64,000 bases of DNA. It comes from Dromiciops gliroides (taxonomy: Eukaryota > Chordata > Mammalia > Microbiotheria > Microbiotheriidae). This document shows, one piece after another, positions 11,480 to 22,560 of the stretch. The stretch spans positions 459,290,330-459,354,329 of the forward strand of contig NC_057861.1 in the NCBI RefSeq assembly GCF_019393635.1, given 5' to 3'. The notes beneath the pieces were generated by a model. The model saw only the letters and a program-made list of their open reading frames with translations. It searched no databases and had not been told where the DNA came from. Position numbers and translations under genes: made by a program. The stretch's first letter is position 1; every line of letters begins with the position of its first letter.

Positions 11480-12415
11480 CACATCCTTCCATACATTTTT
11501 CTCAAGATGGTGGTCTGTGTTGGTTTTAGTCACTCCTGAAGGATGGATCATTCTGAGTTTCCTTTGCAAGATGATAATCTCTCAGTTCCATCCCCACTGT
11601 GTCAATTTACCTGAAAGCCTCTATCCTGACCCCTCTTTTCTCTCTACACTCTCAGTGACTGCATCAGCTCCCATGGATTCAGTCATCTCTAGGCTGATAA
11701 CTCTCAAATGTCCATATCCATCCCTCATTGCTCTCCTGAGCTCTAGTCAGGCATTTCCAACTGCCTGCTTGATATCTCTAACTAGAAAGCTGATATGTTG
11801 ATATTCCTAAAAGACGGGTTGGATGATGACACTACCTACCCTGGCTCAAGGGGTGCTAATGGCTCCCTGTCCCACTATGATAAAATACAAGCTTTTCTAT
11901 TTGTTATTCCCAATCTGGTTCCAGCCTACTTTTCCAGGATGGATTACACATTACCCTCCTTCACTTCCTCTATACTCCAGCCAAGCTGGCCAACTTTACT
12001 GTTCCCTTTACATGGCATTTATATACTTCTCACTTCTGTACTTATGAACAGCCTCTTCCCACTTCCTCCATGCCTGGAATACTGTCCCCCATCTCACCTG
12101 CCAGGCCTATGGCTTCTAGCTCCCTTCAAGACTCACACAAGTGCCAGCTCCTGCAAGAAGCCTTTCTTGATTCTCCGAAGTGTCCCCTAGCCCATATATC
12201 ACTTGGTATCCACTGTGTAAGGTATCTTTTTTAAATGCCTCTGTGAACACATTGTATTTTCTTCTACCTTCCCCCCTACTCCTGTCCCATCCCCCTAGTG
12301 GAATATAAGCTCTATCAGAGCAGGGACTGTCTGGCTTTTGGATTTTTATTCTCATTGCCTAGCACAGTCCTTAGGACACAGTGAGTACTTCATGAATGTT
12401 TACTGAGTCACATTG
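11480..12415 (+). repeat. L2 LINE 3' region
   Basis: Contains the L2-type phrases 'aatggctccctgtcc', 'caagactcacacaagtgcca', 'gcaagaagcctttcttgatt', 'gagcagggactgtctg' and 'attgcctagcacagtcct', in the consensus order. Confidence 0.8.
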
Positions 12416-13139
12416 TGAAAAATGTCAGTTAATTAAATAGGTTGGCAAATTTCCTAAAAGTATATAAACCCAAAGAATATGAATAAACTCTCTCATTCGC
12501 CCCCCACATTCATTTTTGTATTTATATGTAAAAAGTTACTAGTACAAGTTTGTTCATCATAAATATCAACACAAACGTTTATATATAAGGGACTATAAAA
12601 GAGCTACTTAAATTGTGATTTCTTTAAAAAAAAAAAAGTAGTTACAAACGGCCCTAAATTTCCATTGGATGTTAACAATTAAAAAAAAAGAATCCTTTCA
12701 CATTCCTTTATTATGAATCTGTCATCACTAGCTAATGTCACCAATAGCTAATGTATGACAAAGTACATTTTACTATTCCATCTTGGTAAATCCAACATCC
12801 ACAGGAAAAGGATTTAGGATTTGATATAGTCCTGCCACTTACGAGAGTGGCCAACTTTTAAAAGAACAGTGCAATTTCTGTACATACATTAAAAAAAAAA
12901 CAAAACACAACCCAAACCACCATTCTCTTTAGCCATGGAGTAGGTGCTGTCTCACCAGAGAGCACTGCTGACTGTCAAAGGCACTGGAGTGCCAACTCAG
13001 CAGACACTGCGAAGTAGCTGATTTGGTCCTGGCTGCTACTGGGTTTTTTAGGCTTCTCTACAGAGCTCTAAAATCATACACTAATTCAAATGAAAGGTAT
13101 TGTTTAGCACTACTTCTTGAATTCCTCTTTAGCTATACA

Positions 13140-13240
13140 AGTAATAACTAGCATGGAAAGCATGCTGGATCTGGAGTCAAAGGAACTAGGTTCAAATCCC
13201 AGCTTGCTACTTAGCAATTATGTTTCTAGCTGCCCCCCAA
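13140..13240 (+). repeat. MIR/Ther1 fragment
   Basis: Reads 'catgctggatctggagtcaa' and 'ggttcaaatcccagcttgct', a MIR-family head. Confidence 0.6.
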
Positions 13241-14386
13241 ATTACATTTTAATCAAGTCCTGGCTGTACTCAAAAAGTGTTTGTAGGCGACAAGTTTGAT
13301 ACCCCTGGCCTAGATGACCTATGCAGTCCCTTTCAGATCTAAATGTATTATCCTATGTTTTAGGGCATTATTATTCATAATTAACTTTGTTTCTCAAAAT
13401 AATGCAATCACTTCATTAAAAGGAACTTTAAAGTATTCTAAGGACATATATTTTGGAAAGAATGTTTTTGATAAATCTAGATAGCACAAAAGTCTGACCT
13501 GATTTAACATAAGATTCTAACAATGGTAAAAGTCCTTTCAAACACTAGCCTAAATTCCATTTAGCTTTTCATGTTTCATATATACTGTACATTCGATCAT
13601 AATGCATTTGGAACAGGGTTTGCCTGATTCAGTTTCTGTTCTTCTGCTGCTTGATTATTTTCTACTCCAAAAGAAACTATGATACTATAGAAAGCAGAAG
13701 TAGGTATCCAAGTCATAATTTCAGTTTATAACACCCTCAACTCAGCATTTTAATGTGGGTGATGTCACACACAGACACAGACACAGGCACACACATGCAT
13801 ATATTCATACACAGAAAAAGGAATTAGGACCATATAGGCATTTTTTCTCCAACTTAAAGGGAGAACAGACCTCTAAGTGTTTGTTCTAGTATTTAAAAAA
13901 ACAACAAAAAACCCCCAATGTAATGCTGTCCTTTATATGATTAAAAAGCACATTGTAAATCCCAGTGATTCCACATTTGCCAATAACTATGCCTCCCTTA
14001 GGGAGGCTAGAAATTGACTGCCCCCTGACTAAGTCAGCTTGTCAGCTTTGAAGTATTGGAGAGCTGAATTCTTCCATACTCAAATGCTTCATCTGCCCAT
14101 GGGAACAAAGAACAGGATTCTTGTCCACTTAAAGGCCATTGAACAGAAGAACAGCCCCGAAGAAGGATGGGGTGGTACTACATGCCTAACCAGGAAAGCT
14201 AGTTGGCAGGACTGATATTAGAAATATCAGCTTTTTAGGGGTAGGTAACTCTTTTGAGGGGAAAAACTGTTCAAGTATTTTATTTTTTAAGCCTTCTTAA
14301 AATTACTGATCTGGAAGTCATGCAGAGAGAATCTGCAGACGTCTAAGCCCCACATTATAATTTTTTGGCAGCAGACATTAACTTAC

Positions 14387-14456
14387 ATCAAGTAATCCGG
14401 TAGTTCAATAGTTGAGGAAGGAGGATCTGTGGAGGCAGTGCAAACCTCTTTAACTC
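14387..14456 (-). CDS. ELL2: ELL2 exon 9, junction to occludin-homology domain
   Basis: This 70-nt exon lies between TTCCTAG and GTAAGTTAATG. It completes a Gly codon and reads VKEVCTASTDPPSSTIELPD then YL, ending with AT of a split Ile codon. The IELPDYL(I) motif marks the entry into the C-terminal occludin-homology domain. Its small size and phases (2 nt in, 2 nt out) match the flanking exons. Confidence 0.92.
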
Positions 14457-16629
14457 CTAGGAAGAAACAGAATTTGAATATGTTCGTCACCTAACATGGT
14501 TATAATAAACCTCAAATTCTAATCCACATCAGAAGCACCCAGAACACTCTTCCTAGAAACTCTATTCTGCCACCTCAATAAGCAACAGTGAGCAAGGAAT
14601 ACAATTGAACATGAACAATAGAGGCCATATGACCAGCTCTACCACGGCCAATACCAGGCGTTGAAACTGCATTGGCTACTGCAGCGTCTGCACAATAAAG
14701 GAATCCAATCTTAACCCAAGGTCAATCTTCTATTATTTCAAGAAAAGTTGTGGCATCTGCACAGCATTCAAGCACCTCGGCGGCAGATGCAGTCACAATT
14801 GGAGATCCAAGTTTTACACCAACATCTAATTTTCATGGGATTTGAACAAGACAGACAAGACAATAATGTGAAGTAGCAGACTGCTTCAGTCACTGTATTT
14901 TTACTGCCATCCTTTTTGCAGGGAGATGAGGAGGAGGAAGAGGATGAAGTCTGCTGAATTGGGTCGGAAGTTTTCCCATCAGTTTTAAGACACTTAAAAT
15001 AAGGCAGTGCTATGCCCTAATGCATACTGAACTAACCTCCTAATGCTAAACACAGCTTTAAAAGAAAAAGAAAGAAAGAAAGGTAAAATAATGTGTAAGT
15101 CCCTGAGGAATGTTATGAAAGTGTGTAAAATCCCCATAGTATTCCATTTGAATCTTCAGAGAGCATGTTTAGTGGTGCTTTTAATTAGAGTAAATTTGTC
15201 CCATCCAAAGTAGAGTGAGGCTATTAACTAAAACTACCACTTGCTTTCTGGCAAAACTTAAATCTATAAGTATTTTAAAGGGCATAAATTGACACGCTAT
15301 TATACCAAAGTTCACATTAATGGTAAATTTTCCTACAAACATTCTACTGTACCACTTCTGGAGACTTTTCTCAGCTAAAAGCATCATATGGCTAAAAAAA
15401 AAGTTAGATTAGAGAATTGTAGCATTTCAATTCTATACACGAAGATAGAAAATAAAACATGCCACTCCTTAAAACCTTATTCATACACTTGACAGTGGTA
15501 TTTTTTCTTGGAAATTTTGCCTTAGTCATCTTTTGCATTTATAATTAGCTACAAGACTGAAAAATGGGCTTGGATTCTTCCATTTTTTTTGGAGAGCCTG
15601 ACGTCACCTCATAGAGAAGTAACTCCACAAGGCTAGCATTTTTTAAAAAGCAAAAAACTGAGTTCGATTATTATCAGATTTTAAGTTCAATGCAGTGACA
15701 TCAAGAAGGCACCCTTATGGTAATTACAGTACTTTAGCTTAATGTTTTCTTTAAATGGGGCTTCTTAGTCTATCTACTTTTTTCTTCTTTTTCCCCCCCT
15801 TATGTTAAGCTTCTGCCAGAACATGCAGACTTTCTATGTTTATGGTTCTTAGGAAAAGAGGGCATTTGATCTAGGTTTGGATAAAAGAAACCTGTGTATA
15901 TCATCCCTTGCATTTCTGTTACTCCATAACACCTGGGTTAATGGAAATCCAGAAGTTTCTTAATTATATTACTATACTGATAAAGACTATTGTTATAAAA
16001 CATCTGTACAAGACTTATCAAACTAATAAAATAGCAACTTATAGAAAACTGGCAAGATTTTGAGTGGTGACATTCTGAACCCTCAAATTTAATTTTACTT
16101 GCAAGTTCCAAAGTTGTTTTTTCTTAAATTTTAATATTTTCTCACCTCTAATGCTAATTCTAGTAGCTATCTTTTCTGGGGGAAGGAGTAATTAATATTC
16201 CTTATTTTTAAATGTTTCCAGTTAAGTTTAAAAATGACATTTATGGCTGTTAAAATATCCTGCAAAGCTCCAACAAGACCCACTTTCCACAAGAGGCCTA
16301 AAAGACATTCTTGGGAGGACTGACAGAGTCAACCCTATTTTTTTTTTATACCAAATACTGCACATGTAAAATCATATTTAAAGATAATTTTAAAAAGCAT
16401 CTTCCAAAGGAAACCACAGAAATAACAATGCAAAAAAAGTTTACAAATTTGCCATAAAGAAAAATGTGGTCAAGATAAGGACTTAACTAAAGAACTGGAG
16501 ATCATTTGGAAAAGTTAAGAAGAAACCCCACCCCACTCCCCAAACAGTACCCACTAGAAACCAGTAGAGTCCCACCAGCACGCCCACATTATGATTTAAA
16601 GCAGCAATCTTTTCAGGAATTTCAAATAC
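14457..16629. other. ELL2 intron 8
   Basis: No SINE is visible in this intron. It holds an unusual block at about 14575-14960 (see the separate entry) and unassigned AT-rich sequence with a short (GAAA)n stretch near 15064-15082. Confidence 0.8.
14575..14960. other. Unassigned block with protein-like frames, possible decayed retrocopy
   Basis: This block is richer in GC and CpG than its surroundings. On the plus strand one frame reads GQSSIISRKVVASAQHSSTS and on through AADAVTIGDPSF. A different frame ends with an acidic run (GDEEEEEDEVC then stop) at about 14921-14955. The minus strand also has a readable stretch. Every frame is broken within about 45 codons. I do not recognise the family. 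It could be an old processed pseudogene or chance. Confidence 0.3.
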
Positions 16630-17215
16630 CTTCATTTGGATCCAGACTGGAGTTATTTAGCTTGGCAATTTCTTCTTCTGTCTTAAGGTCTTTCTCATTT
16701 TCCTCAATGTCCTGTCTTTTAATTTGGTCCTTTTCCTTATGTTTTTTAGATTTTTTTTTAGATTTTTTATGTGAAATTGAATTTTTCTCTTCCGTGGGCT
16801 TTGGATACTTCAACAGGATTAAATCAGATGGTGGGATTTCCAAAGAAGTCCTAGAGGTATATTTGTCCTGCTGGTCCTCAAAGATGCTACCATTTTGACT
16901 GAAACTGTCAACAGGTAGGTCTTGAGTCCCCCGGCCTTCTGGAGTGCTAGGGGAATTGGAGTTAGAATTTACAGTCTGAGGAGGATTTGAAACTGGAAGG
17001 TGGGTTGAAGGAAGAGGTGGTGGAGTTGGGGTGGCGGCAGCTGCAGGAGGAGGAGGCGGAGGAGGAGGAGGAGGTGGTGGTGGAGCCACAGCAATTTTTT
17101 CATGGGTGGAATTCAAATGACCGTTTAATGTTGGGTGAACTCTATTTGTTAGGTGAGATATCCGAGTTTTTTTATTCATTAAAGGATCTATGAAATCTGA
17201 ATCCAAGAGGCGTTT
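16630..17215 (-). CDS. ELL2: ELL2 exon 8, proline-rich and lysine-rich linker
   Basis: This 586-nt exon is the largest. It starts KRLLDSDFIDPLMNKKTRIS after TTTTTCAG and ends ...NSSLDPNEG before GTATTTGA. It holds a run of 13 prolines (codons at 17045-17083) followed by four alanines and a TPTPPPLPS stretch. A Ser/Thr-rich part including NSNSPSTPEGRGTQDLPVDS follows, then a lysine-rich segment (KKSKKKSKKHKEKDQIK), a likely nuclear localisation signal, and an acidic tail. As I recall, human ELL2 has a shorter proline run, which would explain why this protein is predicted to be several residues longer. The linker is where ELL family members diverge most, and this wording identifies ELL2. Confidence 0.96.
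17045..17083 (-). repeat. ELL2: Coding trinucleotide tract (13 prolines)
   Basis: Thirteen consecutive proline codons in exon 8 (three CCA, five CCT, one CCG, four CCT). The mixed codons suggest an old and fairly stable expansion rather than a fresh slippage product. Confidence 0.95.
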
Positions 17216-17814
17216 CTGAAAAACAATAGAAAGGTAAAACCAACAGGCTAGTTGGCACAAAGATGGAACACAAAATTTAAATGACAGATTAACACATGTC
17301 CAGTAGAATAGCCTTGTGTACACCTTAATGCCAAGGGTGAAACTTTAACCTTTTCTCAAGAGTCAGCAACAATAAAAAATAAATGTGAATGTCATCTAAC
17401 AGTCTGGCTCATGGACATTTCTCAGGAGATGGTATTCAGATCCATCTGATCAGATCACCAGCTCTATGTAAATGCTTCTGTCACAGAGATCTTAGGGCAT
17501 AGTAATAGCACTAAATAAAGAAAGTAGTCCAGCTCTGCTGGTCACAGTTGACCTAGTTTTAGACAGTGTGAGGAGGAAGCAATTTATATCATTTCACCCT
17601 GTGCAAACTAACGAGACCTGGTAAAAAGCAATAGGCCAGCACTTATTTAGTCTCTCCTAATGTGTGAAAATGTTCCAGCTTGAAAGTGAATATTATGGCC
17701 CATATTTATCATTTCAACTATCTTGGAATAGGAAGTACTTGTCATTTTTTAAGCACCAATCTTTCCTGAAATACAACTACTTTTTTACTCAAATATTCTG
17801 TTGCTAAGTGATAA

Positions 17815-18066
17815 TAAATAATAATAGCTAGCATTTATATAGTGCTTCAAGGTTTACAAAGTGCTTTACAAATATTAGCTCTCATTTGATTCTCAGAGCA
17901 ACCCTAGGAAATAGGTGCTGTTATTATCCTCATCTTACAGATAAGAAGCTAAGCCATGTGCCCACACAACTAGTAAGGATCTAAGGATGTATTTGAACTC
18001 AGGTATTTCTTTTTTGACTCTAAGTGCTCTATCCACAGCACCACAAAGCTGCTTCTAGGTTAGGAG
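17815..18066 (-). repeat. MIR/Ther1-type SINE
   Basis: Reverse copy reading 'aatagctagcatttatatag', 'caaagtgctttacaaat' and 'cttacagataag', ending near 'ctctatccacagcaccacaa'. Confidence 0.8.
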
Positions 18067-18159
18067 AGGTCTAAATGACATCAGAAAGATGAGAAGGAAT
18101 GATTTTGACTCAAACAGGAGAATATCTACTGTCACAAAGTTACGTGTGAATCCATCTAC

Positions 18160-18378
18160 ACCTGGGGTTCTTTAGATCCCAAAGGAATTCATGGATAGAT
18201 TTCAGAGGGTTGGGGAAGCTGTATGGGATAAGAATTACATCTCTATTTTCATTAACTTCTAATAGAAATTTAGCATTTCCTTCAGGTACTTAAAAACATC
18301 TTTTTGAGAAGGGGGCTGCAGGATACACCAGGCTGCAAAAGGGGTCCATGACACACAAAAAAGTTAAGAACCCCCTTT
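18160..18378. repeat. hAT-type non-autonomous DNA element
   Basis: Starts ctggggttctttagatccc and ends ggggtccatgacacacaaaa then gttaagaaccccc. The ends are inverted copies (GGGGTTCTTAA-like), as in hAT-Charlie elements. Confidence 0.6.
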
Positions 18379-19939
18379 ACTATATATAGAAAAGATGGGC
18401 TTTAAATAAAAAGTGAAACAAGGTAGTTCAAAGTACAAGTTATATAGGTTTAAGATTAAATGTAATTAATATCATAGGCTTCATGTGTGATAGAAACAAC
18501 ATAAGGAATAACCAATCCATTCATCTACTTTCTCCATTTATTTGCCACCATGAACTATCAAACCATTCTCGGTATATAATTAGATCATAGTATAAGTAGT
18601 ATCATAACAGTTATCTGCTATTTGGTTAAAGCTCTGACAAAATCAGAGCAAAGCCACAAAAATCAAAAGTTTTCTTTTCTTCTATGTTCCTCACATCTCC
18701 AACCTTTCCTAATAGCTGAAGGTAAATTTCTTAACAAGAAGATTGGCGAAGTTATGCTCCTGGGATAATGATGTGGATGAATTAACAGCTGCCATTAAAC
18801 CCAAGGCATGCTTCATTACTCTTTATCACAGGTCATTTCTATTCCCAGTCCAGGGCATGTGTGCTGAGAGTGGGAGGTCTATTCTGGTCATCAGTACCAC
18901 CAGGGATCTGGGTCAACTGCCAAGAATAAATGATCAAATTTGCTTAAAACTGCTTCATAAGTCTTAGGCAGAAACAGATTATGTTCAACCTCAGGTAGAC
19001 TGGTTCTGATTTAACTTAGAATTGCTTTGATCTCCCTGTGGATTAGGCCTACTCCACTGAGGTCTAATTCTAAGCCAGAGGGGATCCGCTGGGACACCCC
19101 AGTTCAGAGAGGTTAAAACCCGACTGGCCTCTGGGAACTGAGAGGCATGGCAAATGGTTGTTTGCTTCCTTCTATTCAGTGACAGACTTCTAATAACAGT
19201 GATCCTCTTACTTAATGCTTTAAGATAAAAACAAAAAATGTAAATAGCACATTAACAACAAATTTTCTTTATTGTTTTATAATTCAGGTTCAAAGTTTGT
19301 TTTTTGTTGTTTTTTTTTAAACTCACTCCTGGAACATATGAGAAAATGTTTTCTTTGAAGCTACAAGCATATTAAAAATAAACTTACTTGATATTTTTCT
19401 TTCCTGAAAAAAGGTATGAAAATAAAGCTCTTTAAAAAGTGAATTAGGCTTTAAACTATTAAGGAAGGCCTCCAGCAGTTTAAGTGGATTATCTAAGGAG
19501 TATTTATTAGAAAGAAATGGCTAAGAATCAATCAGGGTGAGGTGTTGAGGGGGTTGCAATTTGTACTTGTAGGTCAGCCCACACCCAAGGAGAGTATAGC
19601 TTCACTTACATATTCAAAGCAAGGAAGTTCATTTTTAAAAATGATTTTCAGGTGAATGCTTTTACAAAACAACATAGTTCTGTAATATGAATAGCCCTAT
19701 CATTTAGCTTTCTTTAACTAGTGGTAAACAGAACTTTTTCTAGTTACAATTAAATTTCCTGAATTTCCTACAGTCACTCACAGAATCATGGGGCTGGAAG
19801 GGATTTGAGTCATCTCGTCAGCTATCAAATGGAATAGAAGAAAATCCTGTTATGACAGTTAAGCTTTAGGACAACAGCCACAAAAATCTATTTTGTCTGT
19901 TGCACCAGACAGTCAAGGTGAAGCATTCCTGTTAAGAAG

Positions 19940-20145
19940 CCACTGGGATTGGAAGAGTACTGGACTGGGAGGCAAGGGACCTGGGTGCTAGTCCTGAGTC
20001 CTGGCTCTAGCCCTCTCAAGCTGTGTGGCCTTCCCTTCCCCTCTGTGCGCCTCAGTTCCTTCATTTTTTACAAATTGGAGGTAAGACTCGATGATCTCCA
20101 AGGTCCTTTTCAGCTCTAACATTCTATGATTCTATGATTTTATGA
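19940..20145 (+). repeat. MIR-family SINE adjoining ELL2 exon 7
   Basis: A nearly complete forward MIR: 'ggaagagtactggactggga', 'gacctgggtgctagtcctga', 'cctcagttccttcatttttt', 'gatgatctccaaggtccttt', 'ctaacattctatgattct'. Its tail stops about five bases from the exon 7 donor. Confidence 0.85.
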
Positions 20146-20150
20146 AATAC

Positions 20151-20244
20151 CTGAGAAGGAGAAGATGCAGCATCTTTACTAGAACATATAGGAGATTCTG
20201 AACCGCTGGTGCTGGTAGCATTCTGAGGAGATGGGTTTAATTTT
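20151..20244 (-). CDS. ELL2: ELL2 exon 7, start of low-complexity linker
   Basis: This 94-nt exon follows CTTTACAG, completes an Arg codon and reads KLNPSPQNATSTSGSESPIC followed by SSKDAASSPSQ. It is Ser-rich and begins the disordered linker after the ELL domain. The donor is CAG|GTATTTCAT, weaker than consensus, and an ancient MIR-like repeat comes within about ten bases of it on the intron side. Confidence 0.94.
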
Positions 20245-20582
20245 CTGTAAAGGACACACATGTTCCAGGTTATACTAAAGATTTAATCAAAACTTTAAAG
20301 TTTACCCCTGTTTCTCCTCCCCACCCTCACCTCCCAAATCAAAACATTAAATGCCAACGTTTATTTAAAAAAAATTTTTTTTTTGAGACAATTGGGGTTA
20401 AGTGACTTGCCCAGAGTCACACAGCTAGTAAGTGTTAAGTGTCTGAGGCCGCATTTGAACTCAGGTCCTCCTGAATCCAGGGCCAGTGCTCTATCCACTG
20501 TGCCACTAGCTGCCCACAAATGCCAATGTTTATTGTCATAACTTTATTCTTCCCCTTAAAAAGCAGCCACAAAATAACTTAC
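20245..20582. other. ELL2 intron 6
   Basis: This is a short 338-nt intron. A SINE with its duplication accounts for about half of it, so the pre-insertion intron would have been about 170 nt. Confidence 0.9.
20364..20517 (-). repeat. CORE-SINE inside ELL2 intron 6
   Basis: Reverse SINE (same orientation as ELL2) flanked by aaatgccaacgttta at 20349-20363 and aaatgccaatgttta at 20518-20532, one mismatch. Confidence 0.93.
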
Positions 20583-20707
20583 CTAGAAAGCACTAACTCC
20601 AGTGACTGTCTGTCTATTTCATTGTATCCAGGCCAATCTTTTTGGAGTTCTTTAAATACATAATCCTTTAAGGTATAAGAGAGGTCCTTAGGATTCAAGT
20701 TGGCTAC
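20583..20707 (-). CDS. ELL2: ELL2 exon 6, ELL N-terminal domain
   Basis: This 125-nt exon lies between TTGTAG and GTAAGTTATT. It reads VANLNPKDLSYTLKDYVFKE and LQKDWPGYNEIDRQSLELVL, ending in Ser plus the first two bases of an Arg codon. The DYVFKELQ.DWPGY motif is diagnostic for the ELL family. The downstream intron is short (338 nt) and contains a whole SINE. Confidence 0.96.
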
Positions 20708-20832
20708 CTACAACATAGAACACAAGAATATAATATTAGACCAATTTATAAAAGAAAATTCCACTGGCTTCTTATCTCCAGGATCAATTATAAAGTCCTC
20801 TATTTGGCATTCAAAAACCAAAGTTTATCCTC

Positions 20833-20834
<2 letters not shown>

Positions 20835-20867
<33 letters not shown>

Positions 20868-20868
20868 G
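20835..20868. repeat. (TG)n(TA)n microsatellite
   Basis: Alternating TG units followed by about ten TA units. Confidence 0.9.
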
Positions 20869-20887
20869 TTTTTACTTAGTTATTTTG

Positions 20888-21117
20888 GGGGGCAGCTAAG
20901 TGGTGCAATAAGTGCGGGCCCTGGATTAGAAGGACCTAAATTCAAATCTGGCCTCAGACACTTACTTGCTAGATGACTCTGGGCAAGTCACTTAACCTTG
21001 TTTACCTCAGTTTTCTCATCTGTAAAATGAACTGGAGAAGGAAATTGCAAACCACTCCAATAACTTTCCCAAGAAAACCCCATGTGGGGTCAGGGAGAGG
21101 GGCCTGAACAACAAAGT
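20888..21117 (+). repeat. SINE with RTE/BovB-like 3' tail
   Basis: The usual SINE head is followed by ctcatctgtaaaatgaactg, gagaaggaaattgcaaacca, then ccaagaaaaccccatgtggg and a 'cctgaacaacaaagta' end. This resembles the RTE/BovB-derived tail of marsupial RTESINE-type elements and ruminant SINEs. Confidence 0.75.
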
Positions 21118-22009
21118 ATAGAATCAGTAGCAACTTTTAAGATTTACACTTAAAAGTCACTATTGAATTAATATTAGCATATAAGAGATGGCTGGTTTGG
21201 GACATGGTAGAGATTTCATTAAACACTTTAAATTTATCTTTTGTGGGCATCTAAGATGTTTTCTTCCTGAAAACCTTTTTTACTTATATTATGATATGCA
21301 AAGACATAAGAAAATAAGGAGAAAAAGCATTTCTTGGATATATTTATCCCTATTTTTCCAACCACAGGTAGCAGTTATGTTTATCAGTATTTCTACATAT
21401 GTTCAGTTATTGTTGTTATCACTCTCTTCAGAGAGATAATTCTCAAATTATCTACACTCCCAACAAATACATGCTTTATAAGGACACAAAACAATTGTAC
21501 ATTTGAATTAAATCAAAACTCATTCAACTTTCACATGAAAATTATATGGAAATAAGTCACTTATCTCTACCTGTTTATTTTCACCTATCCATTGATTCCA
21601 TTAACTACACAAATGCATAGTTCCAGAACTGATTAATTACTAGAAATGACTCTTTTTCCAGGTTAGATAAAAGGTGTATTTTACTCTGAATTTACACTGG
21701 AATCTCTACTTTTTAGGGTGGTGGGGGGAGATTGTGATTTCCTTTCATAATTTTCAGATCACCTATCAAAATATCCTGAACTACACAGTTCTCTCACTGT
21801 AACTCAGCTGACATTTACATAGTTTATACACTGAAGGCAAGAACTGAATACTTGAAGGACCTGTTATTGGCAATATGGCAATATTATTGGCAAGATGGGG
21901 GAGAAAAATTCTGGTGCAGGGATTCCCTCCACCAAACAAACTGCAATCCATTTGTGACTTGGTAGATTAATCTTAGGGAGATGATTGAGGCACACAGTTT
22001 AACATACTT

Positions 22010-22100
22010 GTTCAGGGGTCACATAACTACTGTGAGAGGCATTTTCTGAACCCAGATTTTCCCAACTCTGAGTCTAGCACATGACCTCATTATGCCATTT
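22010..22100 (-). repeat. MIR-like fragment
   Basis: Reverse core around 'caggggtcacataactactg' and 'aacccagattttcccaactc'. Confidence 0.5.
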
Positions 22101-22429
22101 ATATCTATGGTGATATGAAAACTAATATAAACTATTGATTTTTTGGTAGAAAATTGTAAGTAAAAAATTATGTTAACATTAAGTTACATCTGCAGTATTT
22201 TTATGTAAGGTTACAGGACTTTTACAATGCAATTCCTGTTTTCCATTAGGAAATCCTTAGGCTTCCCACTATCCTGTATGAAATTTTTGTCCTAAAAAGT
22301 ATGTCAAAATGTTACATGTTTACTTTTATTTATTTATGTTTAAATGCTTTTAAAAACTTTATTTGGTTTGAAGAATATCCTAATTTTAGATGTTATCTTC
22401 TGAAAATGAAACTAGTTATCTTAACATGG

Positions 22430-22560
22430 AACCATAAAGGCACTGTGGGGAGAAGGTTGACCTTGGAGTCAGAAGGACCTGGATTCCAGTTTCCTCTTCC
22501 AAATTCTGTGTAACTGCTGACAAGTCATTTCAATGCCTTTCAATACTCTGGGCAACTTCC
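22430..22560 (+). repeat. MIR-like fragment
   Basis: Forward head 'gaccttggagtcagaaggac' then 'gacaagtcatttcaatgcct'. Confidence 0.55.

Larger units (their letters stand above)
8648..14386. other. ELL2 intron 9
   Basis: This intron contains an L1 3' piece interrupted by a SINE (about 9055-9985), an L2 fragment (about 11480-12415) and a MIR piece (13140-13240). About 10200-11400 and 12420-13110 are unassigned AT-rich sequence with no gene signal. Confidence 0.85.
17216..20150. other. ELL2 intron 7
   Basis: This intron contains MIR/Ther1 pieces (17815-18066 minus, 19940-20145 plus) and a hAT-like element (about 18160-18378). The sequence at 18400-19750 is unassigned, with no exon or RNA gene signal. 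Confidence 0.85.

Noticed and set aside
11388..12190. Two overlapping plus-strand frames of 131-137 codons
   Set aside because: They fall in an L2 3' region with a C/T-rich strand, which gives long leucine/serine/proline-rich chance frames.
16987..17193. Plus-strand open frame rich in Glu
   Set aside because: It is antisense to the proline and alanine codons of ELL2 exon 8; the minus-strand frame matches a known protein.
18743..18967. 74-codon frame in ELL2 intron 7
   Set aside because: No recognised similarity and no conserved neighbours; chance is the simplest reading.
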